The notes: generated from the letters alone by a model not told the origin. Numbered from the stretch's first letter, positions 23,217 to 35,633 are shown. The stretch: 64,000 bases of DNA from Parasitella parasitica (GCA_025201805.1 MU619369.1:4672-68671); one strand, 5' to 3'. A program made the numbers and translations.

Positions 23217-24966
23217 GATGAGACGAAAGAAAAGCAAAATGAGTTCTATCGCGTACATGAATGGCATTTTGTATTTGCATAGTCACGGAACATCATAATA
23301 AAAGGTTCAAGTGCTGTCATTTTGCATTTTCTGAAAAAAAAAAAAACGTAAATAAATGATAAAGGTCATGGCGATTGCGATAACATATATTAGGGTTTCT
23401 GGTAACAAACCTTTCATTTCTGATAAAAGCCAAGAAGTTTCTGAGACAACAGAAATGTTTCCCTGTAAATATTCTATCCATATTTAGAGAAAAAGTGTAA
23501 TTGCTTTGTTTCATACATAGTGAGAATACAAAGAAACGATGTTTTGAAATAAGCTAACCACATCATATCGTAAAGCCCAACGTAGTCTTTGAAAAAAGGT
23601 TATGGTTGTCTATTGACAAATGCTTGTGATTCTGGGTGTAAGTCTTTCTGTTGACTTTGGATCAAAAACTTTTAATTGGATTCAGGAACGGGGAACAAGG
23701 TTGAAGATAAATACATTTATGTCCTTGAGATTTAATCAATCTCTATACAAATACTTTTTTATGAATGGGTTAGGGCAGATTGTTTCCTTTTCTCTGGCTT
23801 TTTCTTACACCTTCAGTTGATCTGGCGTCTTCTAGTGTAGAGGGTCTTGTCAGACAAGTGCCAAACTGGGTCCTCTATATCCAGTTGTACAGTAAAACAG
23901 CTAATTAAACCTGTGCCATCTTTTCCATAATATTGGAATGGTTTAAAAATACCATATGTGTCTTTGCAAAGCCAGCGTAGATTTTAGGCACCTGATTTTT
24001 TTTTTTTTTTTTTTTTGTGTGCTATTATCAGAAAATAAACAAAAACAGTAAGAAAACAATGCTTAGCGATCTCAAACACAAAAAAAAGTAATGCAAAGTA
24101 ATGCATTAGACTATAAGGCACCTTTTGATTAAATATTTGCATAACTTAGAGCAAGTTTTTGTACTTTTCAAGTTGACATCAGACGAAGGTGGCGACTTTT
24201 CTGAGTATTTTTGGAAAAGTATTTTTCAAAATCGGAGCGTGAGATCGTCAGGCCAGATGAAGACATGCAAGTACTACCATTAGAAAGCCAAAAAGCACAC
24301 CATTTGAACAAACTTAATCACCATTGTTTTTCTCTTGAATTGAGTAAGCTGTGGCTTCTCAAAGCTAACGCGTTCTTCAAAAAAAACGCCATTTTTCTTT
24401 GATAGCGGAGACTAAAAGCATCCAAAAACAGGAAGAAAAACTTCTTTCAAAAACTCCATTTGGACAATTAGAAAACAAAATTACTTCTTTGAGGCAAGAT
24501 ATCATCTTCTGATACTATGCATACCACGGCTGTCAGTTTATGATAGTAGCTGTATATTTGGGCACGCTACACGATGGTGTTATTTTCATAATCCCCGTAT
24601 GTCTATGGAAGGAATCCTGCCGAAAAATCTGAAAAACAGATTAAGAGGGAAAAGTCGACATTTTGCTTAATCAGAGCGCATTTCCAGTCTTTCAGATCAA
24701 GGAATGGTCTTTTACGATCATTTTCTTCTAATATATAATATAGTAAAAAGTTGCATTTCTGAGGTCAAAATCGAGAATAATGCACAATCGATGATTTTGG
24801 ATGGGTGGATACAAGGGAAAAATCGAAAAAATCCGTGATTTTGCATCGAAAAAAAAATCATGCTCAAATTGCACCAAAATCATATATAATATAGTGTTTT
24901 ACCAATCGATACTATTTTTCGTGTTTTCAGGGCACTTTTGATTATGGAAATTAATCAAAAAATGGC
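23217..24966. other. intergenic, AT-rich, with a weak coding-like patch
   Basis: Mostly AT-rich DNA with a long T-run near 23998-24016. Around 24211-24516 two short plus-strand frames read like protein (for example SKSEREIVRPDEDM and QKQEEKLLSKTPFGQLENK), but they are broken by stops and I recognise no family. A decayed gene is possible. Confidence 0.4.
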
Positions 24967-25731
24967 TCACGAAGCTAACGTTTTTGCTTTTAAGCCGTAA
25001 AAATATCTTTCTGGAGGTGCTATCACGTCAATATCAACTCTAGTACATGACACAGCTTTATAAAGCAAGTATTTTGATGCCACAAGTATACGTTTCTTCA
25101 TAGTAATATGATCAAACAGGTGCGGCTCATCGAGTTGGAAGCAGAAGAGAATAATTAATGAAGACAATTTTTTGCTGTAATAACCCCTTATTTGTGAATA
25201 ATTCATATAAGTTACTAATTGTTAGTGACAGAGAAGCTCTATTACCATTGTTGCTTATAATAATGCTTAACGTCTGTTCAAAAGCTCCTTTTTTTTGTAA
25301 TTCTAACGCTAAATATGCAAAATAGAAAGTAAAATAGAGTATTACTAACAAAAGTTACGCTTCATAATCAGCTTCTGGTAAATTCCAGGTTCCAGGCACT
25401 GTACTGTAGAGTATCAAATTCTGAATAGGGGATAATTCGTTATACCAAACACATTTTTGTACACCAAACCGTCTCCAAAATATCTCACTATACCAATTAT
25501 CTAAAACGGATTTGCATTGCATGAAAAAGGAATTTGAGACAAGTTTGTATAGGCATTATGTTGAAATGCTACCACCAATTTGCTAGATAAAAAGCATTTT
25601 TTAAACTTCATCTCTACTTCATGCTGACCAATGCTATTTTTCTCAATCGCCCAATGTTCATAGAATCCTTTAAAATCGATAAATGTGAATCCAACAATGA
25701 CTAATTTTGGAATATCTACTGCAAAAAGCAT
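24967..25731 (-). pseudogene. decayed coding region, unknown family
   Basis: Three overlapping or adjacent minus-strand frames (25731-25501, 25351-25127 and 25206-24967) have protein-like composition but are in different frames and separated by stops. Recognisable fragments include VDIPKLVIVGFTFIDFKG, ALELQKKGAFEQTLSI and DEPHLFDHITMKKRILV. This pattern fits a degraded gene or mobile element. No motif lets me name it. Confidence 0.35.
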
Positions 25732-25879
25732 CGTTTATTTATTATGAGCCTATCTTAATTTGTATCAAATGTTGATTTTTAATGTGATCTCTTCTTTTCC
25801 AAATACCAAATACTATGTGGTAAAAATCATTGAGTCAAAACCATGAAACAAAGCTCTCTTTTTTTTTTTTTTTCATAGC

Positions 25880-26317
25880 TTACCTGTTGGTAGCGAATGC
25901 TAATGGAGCAATAGGCTCATCCTGGATTAAAAAATCTCAGTACATTAATGCGTTTTATACGTAAAAGCAATGAATATTTACACTTTGTCCTCTAAGTGAT
26001 CCAGTCAAACGTCTATCACGTTCCATCATTTGCTTCTCCCAGGTATCAAGTCCAAATCTCGTAGGCTAAGTTTATCTAAATGTCAGTGATTTCTTTTTTT
26101 TCTTTTTTTTTTAAATGAGCTGTCAATTGTCTATTCTCTGACCTTTTTATCATTGGAAATGTATCTAGTAACGTTCAAGCCTGTTGCAGTGACGGCAAAC
26201 ATACCGGAAATAATGACAAAAGGAAGGAGTGATTCAAAAGGTACAGGCTATAAAAAGAGCACACAAATCATTAAAATTCGAGAATTAATATCTTGTATTG
26301 CGAAAGCATGCTACCAT
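25880..26317 (-). CDS. NADH:ubiquinone oxidoreductase subunit NDUFA1 (MWFE homologue)
   Basis: Four exons: 26315-26317 (the ATG alone), 26143-26247, 25982-26065 and 25880-25921, giving 77 residues, normal for this subunit. The protein starts MPVPFESLLPFVIISGMFAV with one membrane helix, then NVTRYISNDKKPTRFGLDTW and ERDRRLTGSLRGQ, a pattern typical of fungal NDUFA1. It is an accessory subunit of the membrane arm of mitochondrial complex I. The first intron interrupts directly after the ATG. Its promoter is shared with the divergent Maf gene 213 bp away. Confidence 0.9.
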
Positions 26318-26530
26318 ATTTTATAATTTTGCTGGATAGAAAGAGATGGGGGTAGTTGTTATAGAGAGAAGATGAAGGGCGGGATATATAAAAAAAACAT
26401 ACCATTTAGGAGGCAAGGTTAGTTGCCAGTCTGTCTGATGACGTCTAGGTGGCGTCGTTTGATGTCTCTTCTGAGGCAAGATACTTTAATAACTACCCAA
26501 CTTGCTTGATGCATGATAAAATACCACAAA
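26318..26530. promoter_or_regulatory. divergent promoter region, NDUFA1 and Maf genes
   Basis: 213 bp between two divergent start codons; it must carry both promoters. No specific element identified. Confidence 0.4.
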
Positions 26531-27406
26531 ATGCCATTGAATTTGCCAGTATTAACAAATCTCTCCAAGAAAACTATTGTACTTGCGTCAGCATCGCCAA
26601 GAAGACGAGAAATTTTGACAGACATGGTATGCAAAAAGACTAAATTATGGTCGCTAACCGTTAACAAAATTACCATTAGGGGGTCCATTTCTCGGTAGTA
26701 ACTACCTTGAAACCCGATGAAAATAACCCAAAATTATATAAAACTCGAGCAGATTATGTAGCCGATACTGCGCGTATGAAAGCAGAGGAAGTATTTGAGA
26801 GATGCCAGGTAAAGTATAGATCATTCAATATTGATGATGACTTTTAATCTCGTTTCCTCCTTTTGATAGCAAGATTCGCAGTTGCCTGTCGCAGATATTG
26901 TTATTGGTGCAGATACGGTAGTAGTAAAAGATGAACATGTCCTGGAAAAGCCCAGAGACAAAGATCATGCATTAGTGATGCTTCAACAGTTGAATGGACA
27001 AAGCCATTATGTCTTGACTGGCGTACAAATTATTTTCAAGTTGAACGATAAAGTCGAAAGGATTCAGTTTGTTGAAAAGACAGAAGTTCGCTTCAGTCAG
27101 ATTGATCCCGAGATAATACAGGCGTGTAAGCAAGTTCTTTTATCGTCTGTTACTTTTGATATTTAATTTCATAGAGTAGACATTGATTCAGGTGAGCCAT
27201 TTGATAAGGCAGGTGGATATGGTATTCAAGGCCAGGCATCATTATTTGTAGAATCCATCCATGGAGATTATTGGAATGTGGTGTGTAGATTTGAAAATGT
27301 TTCCTCTCATAGAAAACTAACAAAGGCTTTAAAATTTTGACAGGTTGGATTACCAAAGAATCATTTATTCCGGGAGTTGAGTAAATTGAGTTTACTCTTT
27401 CAATAA
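26531..27406 (+). CDS. Maf/HAM1-like nucleotide pyrophosphatase (ASMTL/YhdE family)
   Basis: Five exons in phase (26531-26626, 26680-26808, 26870-27125, 27177-27280, 27344-27406) give 215 residues, typical of Maf proteins. Diagnostic motifs are [14 protein letters not shown] at the N-terminus, VIGADTVVV in the middle, and [15 protein letters not shown] towards the end. These enzymes hydrolyse non-canonical or modified nucleoside triphosphates to monophosphates. An alternative in-frame start six codons upstream (26513) exists. In the fourth exon the first possible AG would create a stop, so the next AG (27175-27176) is used. Confidence 0.92.
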
Positions 27407-27484
27407 GCTCTTTTATGCTTTTGTGTAAGCAACTTTCCATCTCTCTAGGCAACTATTTATTTTTATTTTTTCGTGTCCTCCCCC

Positions 27485-27744
27485 NNNNNNNNNNNNNNNN
27501 NNNNNNNNNNNNNNNNNNNNNNNNNNNNNNNNNNNNNNNNNNNNNNNNNNNNNNNNNNNNNNNNNNNNNNNNNNNNNNNNNNNNNNNNNNNNNNNNNNNN
27601 NNNNNNNNNNNNNNNNNNNNNNNNNNNNNNNNNNNNNNNNNNNNNNNNNNNNNNNNNNNNNNNNNNNNNNNNNNNNNNNNNNNNNNNNNNNNNNNNNNNN
27701 NNNNNNNNNNNNNNNNNNNNNNNNNNNNNNNNNNNNNNNNNNNN
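27485..27744. other. assembly gap (260 N)
   Basis: Unresolved bases. The gap lies 23 bp before the predicted start of the zinc-finger gene, so its promoter and perhaps a 5' exon are missing. Confidence 0.99.
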
Positions 27745-27767
27745 TTTTTGGTCAATAACTGGTAACC

Positions 27768-28736
27768 ATGGAGAACCATTTCCTAGTCTGTAGTAACGAC
27801 AGTGAGAATAATGCCTCGTTTGTAACCATGGGAGCAGCAAATCAATTGATACCACCCGAGGCACTATATAATAGCAATGGTGTTGTTGTAAGTTGATCAT
27901 ATAATGTAAATCACAAATTTAATAATTATTTCCAGACTGGAGATAATCAATATTATGGCCAGTATACACCTCATATCACAACAACTCCTGTAGTGAAGAG
28001 TCATCATCCAACTACTATTAATACGAGTATACCAATGTTTACGCCTCCTTCTCATAACAACAACACTGTATATCACCATCAACAGCAATCAAACTACACA
28101 CCTGTTGACATAGCTGCATCTCATATCATGAACATGGAGATTGACGACTATTTTGCGCCAAGCACTGCCATGGATAACAACCAAATATTTACCAATACTA
28201 TGCAAAATGTAGTCTACTCTCCTTCTTCAACATCAGTTACTACTAACAGCTCGTCTGTTATGATGATAGACACAATGTCCCCAACCTCACCTACACACAA
28301 TATGATGATGAGTCCAGAATACACGAGTCAAGTCATGGTATGTCATTTTACAAGTGCTTGAGCTTCTGAATTCTCGTTAACATAAAGTTATAAGGATGCT
28401 GCTTTCGTTTCGTCTTCTGGCTACCACCAACAACTTTTGCATAATGGAATGGACAACCATATCTTTACAAAAACCCCTATTGTGCCCACCGACCTTGGCA
28501 TGCATTCGAACTATGGTACACAAAATACTTTGCATTATAGAGGCAATACGGATGATTTGGTTTATCATCAGCAACAACAGCAGCAGTATGTAGACAGAAA
28601 GAATCGACGCCCGCTTCCCAGAAGACATACCGTATCTACACCTTATACGACCAGTATGAATAATACTATCAAAGGCAAAGAACCATTGATTGAAAATATC
28701 AACGTTAACTCGGTATTAGATCCTCTTTTTATCTCC

Positions 28737-28768
<32 letters not shown>

Positions 28769-28769
28769 T

Positions 28770-28822
<53 letters not shown>

Positions 28823-29980
28823 GCAGCCTGCTAAATCTCGCAAATCCTCATTAAAGGCTAAAAGGCATCGTTCTTTGGGCAAGTTGGATATCTATGGGTC
28901 TTCAACTACAACTCCCCCACCTATACCAGATATGGCTTCTCTTGATCCTCTCCCTGCTAAACTAGAGCTGTGGACTCATGCGCAGTTATTAGAAAGAGTT
29001 ATGGAACTCGAAAAAGAGAAGCAAGTAGCACAAACATCTATGATCAAACAAAAAGGTATATACAAAGAGAAAATTGGCTTGAAATTATTCTAAGCGTGTT
29101 ACACTAGATGAATGTGCTATTTCTGATGCTGCTGCCGTTACTTCTATAGCAATTGCTACACCCATGGTTCGTAAGCCCTCTGCTGCTACAAACAAAGTAA
29201 GGTCTACTCCACACACTGATACAGAGTTGGAGGAAGACGAAGAGGAGGAAGAAGAAACTCAAATCTGTAAATGGGATACTTGTAGCAAAGAATTAAGTTC
29301 TCTTGATGAGCTTATTAACCATGTCAAAACGGATCATATTGGCAGTGGAAAGGTATATAATATCGAAAAAAAAAAAAAAAATGGCAACTTGCAACTTCAC
29401 TCACACGCACACACCATCAATTTAGGCTAATTACTATTGTTTGTGGAAAGATTGTGCACGCAAACAGAAACCGTTTACAAAAAGACATAAAATGCATAAT
29501 CATCTTCGTACGCATACAGGAGAAAGGCCCTTTGTTTGTCAAGAACCAGGTGAGTAAATTATGTAGTGCAATTGTTTATCAAAACCTGATTTTTGATCAT
29601 CGATAGATTGTGGCAAGAGATTCTCTAGGCCTGATTCTTTAACAACACACGCCAAGATCCATTCAAATATTAGACCATACACTTGTACCTTCAATGATTG
29701 TGGCAAGGCCTATTATCACCTTCGATCATTACGCAAGCACGAAAGAAGCCACGCCACATCGACCACCACAGCAACACAAGACATGCCTAAATCATTGTCC
29801 TCCTCTTGTCCTCCTCCTGTCCCTGCTCCTGTTTCAATGTCGGCTGTGGCACACACTACAACTTTACATCCTGCTGATGATCTTTTGGTAGGACGAGACG
29901 ACCAGATATTCTCAGATTGGGGATTATCTGCTCAAGCGGCAGTTTTTGATGTCATGAACAGAGAGAATGTGAACATGTAA
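27768..29980 (+). CDS. C2H2 zinc-finger transcription factor (GLI/Zic-like fingers) with polyglutamine
   Basis: Six exons in phase (27768-27887, 27936-28337, 28395-29055, 29108-29352, 29426-29549, 29607-29980) give 641 residues. The N-terminal half is disordered and Asn/Thr/Ser/Gln-rich with a polyglutamine tract. Four or so C2H2 fingers follow: CKWDTCSKELSSL, CLWKDCARKQKPF, the linker HTGERPFVCQEPDCGKRFSR, and CTFNDCGKAYYHL. The C-x4-C spacing with Trp in the first two fingers recalls GLI/Zic and Zap1/PacC-type factors. It is a nuclear DNA-binding regulator; targets are not visible. The true start could lie upstream in the gap. Confidence 0.85.
28738..28826 (+). repeat. CAG/CAA repeat encoding polyglutamine
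   Basis: Run of mixed CAG and CAA codons, with one His, inside exon 3 of the zinc-finger gene. Confidence 0.95.
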
Positions 29981-30050
29981 ATTTAGATTTTTGTAAATTA
30001 CAGATATATACCAATTTTTGTTAAAATAAGTCTTGCAATATAAACACTTG

Positions 30051-30081
<31 letters not shown>

Positions 30082-31008
30082 TCTCTTTCTCTCTTTTTCC
30101 CCCTAAATCCTAAAACATGATATTTATGCGCAAAGTATATATTTATATATTGTATGTAAATAGAGAATTTGAAGAATTTATATGCAATTTGTATTTATAA
30201 AATGAATCTAATCTCTCCTTGCACAGTTTTCTCGTTTGAGAGAGAGTCTAAATATAAACTTTTATGTAGCCATAAAGATTTTCTTATTTCTCGCAATGCT
30301 CAGTCATCTTTTTAATACAAGCAGTATCTATATTATACAATCAAATCACGATATAGGGATCCGTTGATTGACGGAAGGCATGTACAAATGTGTATATAAA
30401 CGCAAAAGATATAAAAAAAAATGCAATTTTGCAATTAGGTTGCACCAGATACATTATTCTCGGGAAAGGGCCGATGCTAGTGTTTTTATTACAAATACTT
30501 GTATGTTTATATACTTCGCAGTCGTGTCAATACATTATCACAGGTTAATATGTGTGATTTCAAAAGGATGAACTATATAAGGTTTTTCCTTTGCTATAGA
30601 TTGGATTATTGTTATCCTTGTATTTTTAAATCACTGCTGGTAAACTGTTTTGTTGGATGGATTCGTTATACAGATTTCCCTAGTTTTGATTCAACCGATG
30701 AACAAACGAAAGGGTCGTGCTTCAAATTCAGATGTTTTATGTATGTGCCTTTGCAATTCTCAACCATATCATACTGATAATTAAGAGTAAAGAACACGCC
30801 CGCTTATCTTTTATTGAGTATCGCCTACTTCACAAGTAATTGGGGGCAAAATGAGCAACTAGGTGGTATTTTAGAAACTTCAAGGTATTTTAGTGCTAAA
30901 TAGACAATGAATAAAACATGTAGACGACGTAATTCTCCTTGAAGTATAGGACATTATAATTATTATTTCAGTGATCTTTATTTCCTGGACATGTATATAT
31001 AAATGAAT
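29981..31008. other. intergenic with CT microsatellite
   Basis: About 1 kb between convergent genes. A perfect CT repeat spans 30051-30077 and continues imperfectly to about 30094. Plus-strand frames at 30368-30777 have no supporting features. Confidence 0.6.
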
Positions 31009-33335
31009 TTACAACGCTTGAGATACATTTTCAAAAAGAGCTTTAACAGCACCAGGGAGCTCTCTTTCGACAGAGGCAAGCGATCTTTGTAATGATTCCA
31101 CGGCTGCTAAACTCTTGGGGTTTTTGCAGTTTTTCTGGAGCTATATGAAAACGTGAGTTTAGTGTGTATTTCACTTTTCTTATTGAAACCTTACTTCGAT
31201 CAACAAGGGTGAAATTAACTCTAAAATTGGAGTATCGCTATATTGTCTTGACGAAGCCACAGTGTTGACACTTCGAGTAGAAGAGAATCTATTGGAAGTT
31301 GATGGCAAAACATTGGAGGCAATGTTCTGAATCATACTGCTTCGTTTATTTTGTTCAGCAAAACCTCCAAATTCTGCCTTGCGTACAGTATCGTGATCGT
31401 ATTCGGTCATGCTATTTCTGAAACTGGTTTTTTGTAACTGGTTCTATCATCGATATTAGAGTAGCTTTCTGGAAAGGGGCATAGTTCACTTACAGTTATT
31501 TCGTTTACCCGCGAAGAAGGTTGCTGGCTTTGCTGCTGAGGTTTTACTTGCATTCTGCTTGTAGTGCGTGGTAGTTGATTTTGGTTCTGCTGTTGGTAGC
31601 TTGTTTCGCTAGACAAACTGCTCACAGAATATTGACTGGGCGAGTGATTCATTTGCTGAAGCACTTTTTTTGGTGGCTCTTTGATTGTACCGAAATCCCA
31701 AGCATCATCATCGTCATTGTCGACACTGTGCAATATGCGTTACACCCTTTTGCGCTTATAAATCTGATGAAATCCTAAACTTACTCGTTTTCCTCTTCAG
31801 AAGAATTATCGTCATATCCATTAGTGCTACGCCATCTCTCGTGGCCTTCAATCAATTCTGTTAAATACGCAACTTTTTTACTGCTCTTGATGAATTTGTG
31901 CTTCAAAAGATCTTTTGCGGTGGGTCGCTAGTCGTTGGCTTGTAAGTGAGAATGCGTATAGATGACATGCAAAAAAAAACAGAAACTTACATTGGAAGGA
32001 CTTGTCTGTAAACACATGCTAACAAAATCGCGAAAAGCTTTACTGTGAGGAGGGCCAAGGGTCGGAGGGTCATTTTTGGGTATATGGAATAAAACTTTCA
32101 TAGGGTGCATGTTTGCATAAGGTGGCTCTCCTTTGGCGAGTTCGATTGCTGTGATGCCAAGGGACCAAATATCAGCTTTGTAATCGTAACCGGATTGTTT
32201 AATAACCTCTGGAGCCATCCAAAACTATCGGACGCAAGTTACTTACACGATTACAACATGATTCCCTAGTTGTGCACTTACTGGTGTTCCAACAAATGTG
32301 TTTTTCTTTGTCAGAGTAGCAGTGATCTACAACAGAATATACAAATTAACGATGTTTTGAAATTGCAATGTTTTCAGTTCAGTTACTTGTCCTGATACAC
32401 CGAAATCTGCCAGTTTGACTAAAAAGAATGGTCATGATTTAGCAACCTTCAGATATTGGATTTATATCTCTTTTTAAACCTTACCTTCACCATTGGAGCT
32501 TAACAAGATGTTGGCGGCTGTGAAAGACGGTGAGCTTCTTGGAAAAAAAAAACTCTCCACCCAAAAAAATGTTGCTGTTTACCTTTGATGTCTATTTTGA
32601 AGCTGCTACTTAGTAACTCTTCAATGTAAAATCTCTTTTGGTATCTCCTTACCTCTGTGTAATTTTCCTTCGTTATGAAGGTAATCTAAACCTTTCAGTA
32701 ATTCCTTGATAATGATTGCAATGTATTCTTCACGGATGATTCCCATTTTCATCTGGTCGATGAATCAGTGCATGCGTTTATTTGGTATGAAATTCATAAC
32801 TCACCAAATCACTACAAGAACCACCTGAACAGTATTCCATAATAATCCATAAGCCAGTTCCCTTAAGATATGATCCATGGTACCTGTAATTTAGGGAGAA
32901 TCAGATGGATTATTTTTAATAAAAAGGAGGTGAAAAGGTGCAATTACTTTGTTACGAAGGGCGAATCCAATTGAGAGAGGATAGCTATCTCTTGCTGAAT
33001 ATCATCGATTTCGTCTTCTGCGCTCTCAAGATCAATGATTTTGATGGCAACTGGCTTATTTGTACGTTTATCCAACCTATTTAGTGATCTCTCGCGTTAG
33101 CAACTTTTGCCTCGCGGAATATGCCTGAATTTACCCTTTGAAGACTTCACCAAAAGAGCCTTTGCCTGCGTCGAAATGGGTCAAATAACAATGAAAACAT
33201 GCAAAGCTTAAGAAGCTTACCAATGCGCTCTTGCTTTAAATAATATACCTCTGGATCGGTAGACTGATTTGCAGCACTCTAAATTCAAGGCTGTCAGAGA
33301 AAACTACACCTGATCTCATGCAAAAAATGTACCAT
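31009..33335 (-). CDS. Ste20-family protein kinase, GCK-III type (MST3/4, Ppk11/Sid1/Kic1 relatives)
   Basis: A multi-exon gene whose first exon is just the ATG at 33333-33335. The kinase domain is complete: glycine loop [29 protein letters not shown] (VAIK lysine), gatekeeper region [15 protein letters not shown], catalytic loop [34 protein letters not shown]. The catalytic-loop residues come largely from a 9-base exon at 32583-32591. After the domain come a disordered Ser/Gln-rich linker and a helical C-terminus ending near 31009 ([13 protein letters not shown]-like), where GCK-III kinases dimerise or bind Mo25/CCM3 partners. Such kinases act in polarity and septation signalling. The subtype within GCK-III is an inference. 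Confidence 0.88.
32583..32591 (-). other. 9-base microexon in the kinase catalytic loop
   Basis: ACATCAAAG on the minus strand, flanked by AG (32592-32593) and GT (32581-32582). With the residual G from the previous exon it supplies Asp-Ile-Lys of HRDIK; its last G joins the next exon to give Ala. Without it the catalytic Asp is lost. Confidence 0.8.
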
Positions 33336-33373
33336 TTAATAATTTATACAGTTTCTGGTTGAAAGAAAACAAA

Positions 33374-33394
33374 AAAGAAAGAAAGAAAGAAAAT
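33374..33394. repeat. GAAA microsatellite
   Basis: Four or five GAAA units between the kinase start and the Ddi1 stop. Confidence 0.7.
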
Positions 33395-33532
33395 CAAGGA
33401 GAAAAATCATTCAAATTATAGATATCGAGGGGAGCGGGAAAAGGGAATCATCCAAATTAGGATTTACAGTAAACAACACGTTTTTGAGATTGAAGCAAAA
33501 GGGCATGAATTTTATTGTTGTCAGTTTATGTT

Positions 33533-35149
33533 TTAAAACAACAAGCTCGCTGCTAAATCTGGATTGCCTCCAGCCATTTCTAACGCATTCAGCGCTTCCT
33601 GTCAATTTCAGATGGGTCAGCGATACATGTAGGTTTGAGTTGCAGAGACATGTTTACCTGACGACTAACTCCCATATCAGTGAGAACTTTAATGTCTTTT
33701 TCTGGATATGCTGCTGTTGTTTCTGCCGCTGCCGAGCTAGTCGAGGGTGGGGTGGATATCTGAGGCACAACTGTTCGTCCCTCTATGGCGGTTTCATCTT
33801 CATCACTGCCATGAATTTCTATTCTTCTCTGCTTTTCAGGAAGTTCATGTTCTGCCAAAAACGGGATGTCACAACTATCAAATGTTAAAGCATTCTTGCG
33901 AAGATCAATACAGGCACGATGCTTTTTTAACATATCGAGGCCGAAAAGCAGTTCAGACCCTTTCCCCTCGACAACAATGAATGAGCATGGCAAGAATAAA
34001 TTTTGTGATAGTCGCATTTGAGCACTATGAATACGGCCTAAAATTTTTGCTGTACCAACGCCTTTAGCTACCCCACTGAATCGTGTATCCAGTAACCGCA
34101 TCAAACCACATGATTCAGCCGTTTCGGGGCTGACTATAGTATGGCCTTGGGTTAACTTTTTTTTTGCTTATCTCCACTTTAGCAATATGTTACTCACTGA
34201 CTGTGCTTTGGGCACCTGAATCGACAAGAGCGACCAAATGCTTACCATTAATTTCGACATTGATATAAAGACGAGTTACCTTTGATTTTAAAGAAAAATA
34301 AAAAAAAAGATTACTACGCAGAAGATAAAGTTGTCATGGAAACAAATTACCCTAGCAAATGATTCAGGGTTATGCTCCATGGCAGCTTCTAGGTTGGCTG
34401 CAATATTTTCTTGTCGGATGGCATCTTCAATTCGTTTTTGAGCTTCGACATCAAATGGATCGTCATTGGTTGCAGCCTAATGTCGGTAGAAGTTAGTGTA
34501 TCTTACGGCAACCTATGCCTATCGATAAACTTGCAAGTTGTGCTTTCTGCACGCTTGCAGAATGCCTAGTTTGTTCAATCTGCTGGACCATGGTAGAGAA
34601 TTTTTCAGGGTCGTTTCTAGCAGCACGAGCCAATTCTGGATTCGTCTAATGAGGAGGAATCGTTTAGACAAACATAATATACTGCAACATCCAATTTGTC
34701 AACTTGCACTTTCTAACTGTTGTAAAAGACGAGGATCGTTTAATACATGTTGACGCATAAGCTCAAAATTAGAATTGCCTCCCCTATATTATCGGTAATC
34801 AGTTGACAAATCGAATCGCACAAGATTCATGTATGTGTGTATATCATTTTACGTTGTGCTGCCTTGTTGTTGTTGCTGTCGCATAGAAATAATCTCATTC
34901 TGGCCAACTCCATATTCTTCTAATGTCTTTTTAGGCTCGTTCAGCTCATGGCCGTTATAAGACAAGCGCAGCAATTGAGGTGAGATGCCAGACTGTATAC
35001 AGAAATTAGACATTAGCATAAAAAAGTAAAAGAGGTTCCCCTTTTTCCTCTACCTCTTCTCCCAACAGAGCCTTCAAGTCTTCGATAGCCATTTGGCTAT
35101 CAACATCGAGATTGTATATCTCTTCGCCATCTACAACGGTTACTAACAT
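33533..35149 (-). CDS. DDI1: DNA-damage-inducible protein 1 (ubiquitin-directed aspartyl protease)
   Basis: Several short exons encode the full three-part protein. The N-terminus is a ubiquitin-like domain (MLVTVVDGEEIYNLDVDSQM), the centre a retropepsin-like protease with the active site LVDSGAQST and downstream hydrophobic LLFGLDMLKKHRA, and the C-terminus a UBA domain (VLTDMGVSRQ, EALNALEMAGGNPDLAASLL). A helical Ddi1 segment lies between the first two (NPELARAARNDPEKFSTM). Ddi1 is a proteasome shuttle and protease for heavily ubiquitinated proteins. Start at 35147-35149 because it opens the ubiquitin-like fold directly. The next gene upstream on the same strand is an Spt23/Mga2-like factor. 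Confidence 0.93.
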
Positions 35150-35486
35150 TTATTTAGAAAGAAAAGAATAAATAAGAGTAGTTGAGAAAGGAAGGCCCAC
35201 AAGACGCGATCGTTTATGAGACACAAATTCCCCGGAATTTCAAACATTACAGGAACTTCTGGATATTGCGCAACATTGGTGATATGTATTTTAAGCAATT
35301 ATCGATCAACTAGCAATAAACATAGTAGCCACATTTATAAATCAGTTCAATAAGGTTAAATTTTTAAGTTTATTTATTGAGATATCCAGTTGCTTTCACA
35401 TGTTGAGGTTTTGGATTGATTATATACGTTACATACAAGCCTCTCTTTTTCAGTGATCATCAATGCTAAATTAAATTTTGCATAAA

Positions 35487-35571
35487 TTAACTCTTGAAAA
35501 ATCTTTTATTGAGCATTTCTGGCATAACATAGGCTTGAGGATGGGAATAAATGCCATGTTCTGCTACGAAA
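35487..35571 (-). other. coding-like tail downstream of the Spt23/Mga2-like stop
   Basis: Read on the minus strand from 35571 (after an AG at 35572-35573), a frame of 27 codons (beginning FVAEHGIYSHPQAYV) runs to a TAA at 35487-35489. It looks like a protein C-terminus. It could be an alternative last exon: a GTATAC in the previous exon, after FNLLSN, would join it in phase with an intron of about 150 bases. This is a hypothesis. Confidence 0.35.
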
Positions 35572-35633
35572 CTTTATACAAGCAGTATCAGTTGATATAT
35601 TAAAGTTTATTAGTAATGTATGTGTGTGTATTA

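Noticed and set aside
27415-27900. Long frames crossing the N-run
   Set aside because: They are open only because the unknown bases were translated as X.
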